DNA from: Gordius sp. MW1
Taxonomy: Eukaryota > Nematomorpha > Gordioida > Gordea > Gordiidae
Direction: 5' to 3'
Assembly: GCA_964036665.1 (NCBI GenBank)
Contig: OZ038528.1
Coordinates: 16,417,245 to 16,481,244, forward strand
Length of the DNA: 64,000 bases
Part shown: positions 60,808 through 64,000 of the stretch, one piece after another
Layout of the letters: every line of letters starts with the position of its first letter
Numbering within the stretch: position 1 is the stretch's first letter
Notes under the pieces: model-generated
What the model was told of the DNA's origin: nothing
The model's database searches: none
The model's input: the letters and a program-made list of their open reading frames with translations, nothing else
Program-made: the position numbers and the translations under genes

Positions 60808-61438
60808 TAAATACCTAAGGAATAATCTAATATGTGATGATATGTAAGGAATTAAAATTAGCAAGAGCTAGATGTGATCAGAATTGATATGATTAATGAT
60901 ATATTATAGATTAGGAGATTTATATGTTTTTAACTAAACTTTATTGATAACTAGCTAGGGACGGGGTGGGGAAACTACAGAACAAAAGAATAATTAAAAA
61001 TGATAATCATGTTTCTGTTTAAAAAAAAGCTCTTCAAAAAAAGTTGATCAGAAAAAAAGCTAATAAAAAAAATCTAGACCCTAAAATGTACCTGATGTCT
61101 TATGAGGAGTATGTCGCATAGCAAATTTGAAAATAAAATTTAAATATTGAATAGTCAAAATCGCTTAAGTGAGAATCGCTGGGCCTTAAATTTTGAAAAA
61201 AATTCCCATTTAAGCGATTTTTAGCACTTATACGATTAATTTAATTATTCATTTAATTTTTAGAATCTTTTCAACTCGTTATATTTTTATCATGATAGAG
61301 ATTCCAAAAATAACGTTTTTAATATATAATACATATATATAGGTTATTTTAAAAATTTAAAATTTTGAGCAAACTTTATTTTACGCAATTTATGGTGTTA
61401 AACAGAATCAGCTGACACTTGTATCCATTGCATACACA

Positions 61439-63449
61439 CTAGTGTTGTAAAAACGGCTGGCTGGTTTTTCCCAGCGTATTGCTAAGCTTAGTTGTTGACG
61501 TTTATTTTCACCCAGCCTTATCAGTGTTAGGTGAATTTTCTTGGGAGAGCTTTGGCGTTTGGCGTTTTTGTAAAAAAGACCTAAAGCGTTAATGTTTCAG
61601 GGTGACCTTTGGCGTTTAGGTTTGGGTGTATTAAACACCTAAAGGGTGTGGGTGGATAATATTATTAACCTTTTGGTTTGGTTTTGGTCGTTTGGGGTGG
61701 GGCAAGCAAATATATCAATTTTAGGTAATAAACTTTTAATTTAAGAAAATAAAAATAGTTATATCATGACGTCACTGAGTTAAAACTTTTCCCATTGTGA
61801 CGTCATAATGAAAAGTATTATAATTTATAATCTAATCTCTAGTAAATTATAGTTAATTATTATGCTTTGCTTATGCTGCATTATAGAAGTAATGTTTTAT
61901 TTATGAAAAAAAGATGGCTAAAATCCGATTAATGATTTCAAAAATTATTTTTTAGACATGCCAAAAATTTTATAAAAATTTATAAAAGGTGGAAAATTTC
62001 GCTTTGTAGAATCTTCTATATAGATGGCTAAAATCTGTTTAATGATTTCAAAATTTATTTTTTAGACATGCCAAAAATTTTATAAAAATCTATAAAAGGT
62101 GGGAAATATCGCTTTATAGAATATTCTATAAAGATGGCTAAAATCTGTCTAATGATTTCAAAATTTATTTTTTAGACATGCCAAAAATTTTATAAAAATT
62201 TATAAAAGGTGGGAAATTTCGCTTTGTAGAATCTTCTATATAGATGGCTAAAATCTGTTTAATGAAATCAAAAATTTTTTAGACATGCCAAAAATTTTAT
62301 AAAAATCTATAAAAGGTGGGAAATTTCGCTTTATAGAATATTCTATAAAGATGGCTAAATTTGTTTAATGATTTCAAAATTTATTTTTTAGACATGCCAA
62401 AAAATTTATAAAAATTTATAAAAGGTGGGAAATTTCGCTTTGTAGAATCTTCTATATAGATGGCTAAAATCTGTTTAATGATTTTAAAATTTATTTTTTA
62501 GACATGCCAAAAATTTTATAAAAATTTATAAAAGGTGGGAAATTTCGCTTTGTAGAATCTTCTATATAGATGGCTAAAATCTGTTTAATGATTTCAAAAT
62601 TTATTTTTTAGACATGCCAAAAATTTTATAAAAATTTATAAAAGGTGGGAAATTTCGCTTTGTAGAATCTTCTATATAGATGGCTAAAATCTGTTTAATG
62701 ATTTCAAAATTTATTTTTTAGACATGCCAAAAATTTTATAAAAATTTATAAAAGGTGGGAAATTTCGCTTTGTAGAATCTTCTATATAGATGGCTAAAAT
62801 CTGTTTAATGATTTCAAAAATTATTTTTTAGACATGCCAAAAATTTTATAAAAATTTATAAAAGGTGGGAAATTTCGCTTTGTAGAATCTTCTATATAGA
62901 TGGCTAAAATCTGTTTAATGATTTCAAAATTTATTTTTTAGACATGCCAAAAATTTTATGAAAATTTATTTAAATATATATTTTTTAATTTTCTGCCTCA
63001 GGTTTGCTCTAATTATAGGCATAAAATTTAAACCACTTGATCAAATAGGCAAATTAATATATTAATGAACGTATAAGAGTTGAAATATTATCCTTGCAAA
63101 TTTTGACAAATTTATATTATAAAATATCTAAGTTATAGCTATTTAAAGTTTGGGGTAATTCTAATTATTACCCCAAATACCATCCGTGTTAGCATTTTTG
63201 ACCCAACCTCTCAATTGTTAAGAAAATAAATAAGGCATTTCCAAAACATGCTATTCTGTTGACTTAGACCTCGCGTTTACAATGCTTATAAGGATCATAA
63301 AAAATATATAGCTACCATATGTGCTCGGACGCATAAGCTCTGTCATAAAGAGGGGTAAAATGCTGAGATTAAGGAATATTAATTAGCTTGTTTACAACTT
63401 TACAACTAAGCTTAGCAATACGCTGGCGTTTTTACAACACTACTACAAA
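61439..63449. mobile_element. Candidate DNA element with TAGTGTTGTAAAAACG ends
   Basis: The left end TAGTGTTGTAAAAACGGCTG with CCAGCGTATTGCTAAGCTTA (61439-61492) is repeated inverted at 63403-63449 (TAAGCTTAGCAATACGCTGG and CGTTTTTACAACACTA). The right copy lacks a 15-bp stretch present in the left copy. The satellite array at 61905-62990 lies between them. Whether this is one element or the ends of two elements cannot be decided, because the inverted array to the right runs off the window. Confidence 0.55.
61905..62990 (+). repeat. Satellite array, about ten copies of a ~110-bp unit
   Basis: Each unit has GATGGCTAAAATCTGTTTAA, TTTTTTAGACATGCCAAAAA and AAAAGGTGGGAAATTTCGCT. Early units alternate between TTGTAGAATCTTCTATATAG and TTATAGAATATTCTATAAAG ends (a 220-bp higher-order pair); later units use only the first form and are nearly identical. 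Confidence 0.95.
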
Positions 63450-63625
63450 TATAAAATAAAAGGGACATTATATAACTAATAAGTCTTTATCTTTTACAAG
63501 AGCCGAGGAATTCAAAATATATTTGAAATTAAATTTTGTGATTAATCGCAATTAATCTGCTTAGCAAATGTGTAAATTATAAAGTTAAACCATATTAAAA
63601 TGTTCAGAAAAATTGTTACCACCTG

Positions 63626-64000
63626 GCTGAGGCAGAAAATTAAAATATATATATTTAAATAAATTTTCATAAAATTTTTGGCATGTCTAAAAAATAAATT
63701 TTGAAATCATTAAACAGATTTTAGCCATCTATATAGAAGATTCTACAAAGCGAAATTTCCCACCTTTTATAAATTTTTATAAAATTTTTGGCATGTCTAA
63801 AAAATAATTTTTGAAATCATTAAACAGATTTTAGCCATCTATATAGAAGATTCTACAAAGCGAAATTTCCCACCTTCTATAAATTTTTATAAAATTTTTG
63901 GCATGTCTAAAAAATAAATTTTGAAATCATTAAACAGATTTTAGCCATCTATATAGAAGATTCTACAAAGCGAAATTTCCCACCTTTTATAAATTTTTAT
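63626..64000 (-). repeat. Inverted array of the same ~110-bp satellite, continuing past the window
   Basis: At least three units are in reverse orientation (GGCATGTCTAAAAAATAAAT, AGCGAAATTTCCCACCTTTT). The junctions match: CTGCCTCAGG near 62994-63002 on the left faces CCTGGCTGAGGCAG near 63622-63633 on the right, so the two arrays are arms of a large inverted repeat with a loop of about 620 bp. Confidence 0.9.

Noticed and set aside
61905..64000. CRISPR-like array of regular repeats
   Set aside because: Units are about 110 bp head-to-tail without unique spacers, and the context is an animal genome.

Overview
This window is AT-rich nuclear DNA from an animal, most likely an invertebrate. The evidence is spliced genes with metazoan orthologues (ANP32, ZNRD2/SSSCA1, dynactin p24), very short introns (about 35-50 bp in the small genes), and a dense, mixed load of transposons: a Ty3/Gypsy LTR element, a LINE, Penelope-like fragments, hAT-like and other MITEs, and satellite arrays. 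The species cannot be fixed from the sequence. The short introns would suit several compact-intron lineages, flatworms among them.

Layout. Positions 1-965 hold a diverged tandem repeat and a 61-bp duplication. From 29795 down to 1080, on the minus strand, one giant gene of about 35 recognisable exons (roughly 20 kb coding, about 6,600 residues) starts with a tandem calponin-homology actin-binding domain. It continues through many small coiled-coil/spectrin-repeat-like exons and a pair of duplicated acidic exons. It then enters a single 8.7-kb exon with about 14 copies of a 176-residue, His-rich repeat, and ends in further coiled-coil exons. The best overall description is a nesprin/spectraplakin-like actin-linked giant; no KASH, GAS2 or plakin domain is visible.

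Positions 29.8-41.1 kb are gene-poor. They hold a 20-bp minisatellite, an inverted copy of the left-edge repeat family, a 208-bp duplication, a G/C hairpin array, many short MITEs with G/C runs, and Penelope-like fragments. A complete small ZNRD2 gene lies at 41174-41715 (+). Positions 42.3-51.2 kb hold more MITEs, a 373-bp-arm inverted repeat with a MITE in its loop, and a degenerate LINE (minus strand) split by a degenerate Gypsy element with paired LTRs (45677-50248).

A complete ANP32 gene lies at 53816-55182 (+, seven exons). The C-terminal exons of a dynactin subunit 3 gene lie at 57822-58720 (-), with a broken FLYWCH zinc-finger gene fragment above it (59269-59940, -). A hAT-type nonautonomous element with a perfect 8-bp target duplication sits at 60154-60799. 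The right edge (61.4-64.0 kb) is a ~110-bp satellite array facing an inverted array of the same unit that runs off the window.

The genes do not form a pathway. The giant gene and dynactin p24 are both cytoskeletal, but nothing in the sequence links them. Exon boundaries were read by eye from GT/AG sites and phase agreement; all family assignments are by motif recognition without database search.
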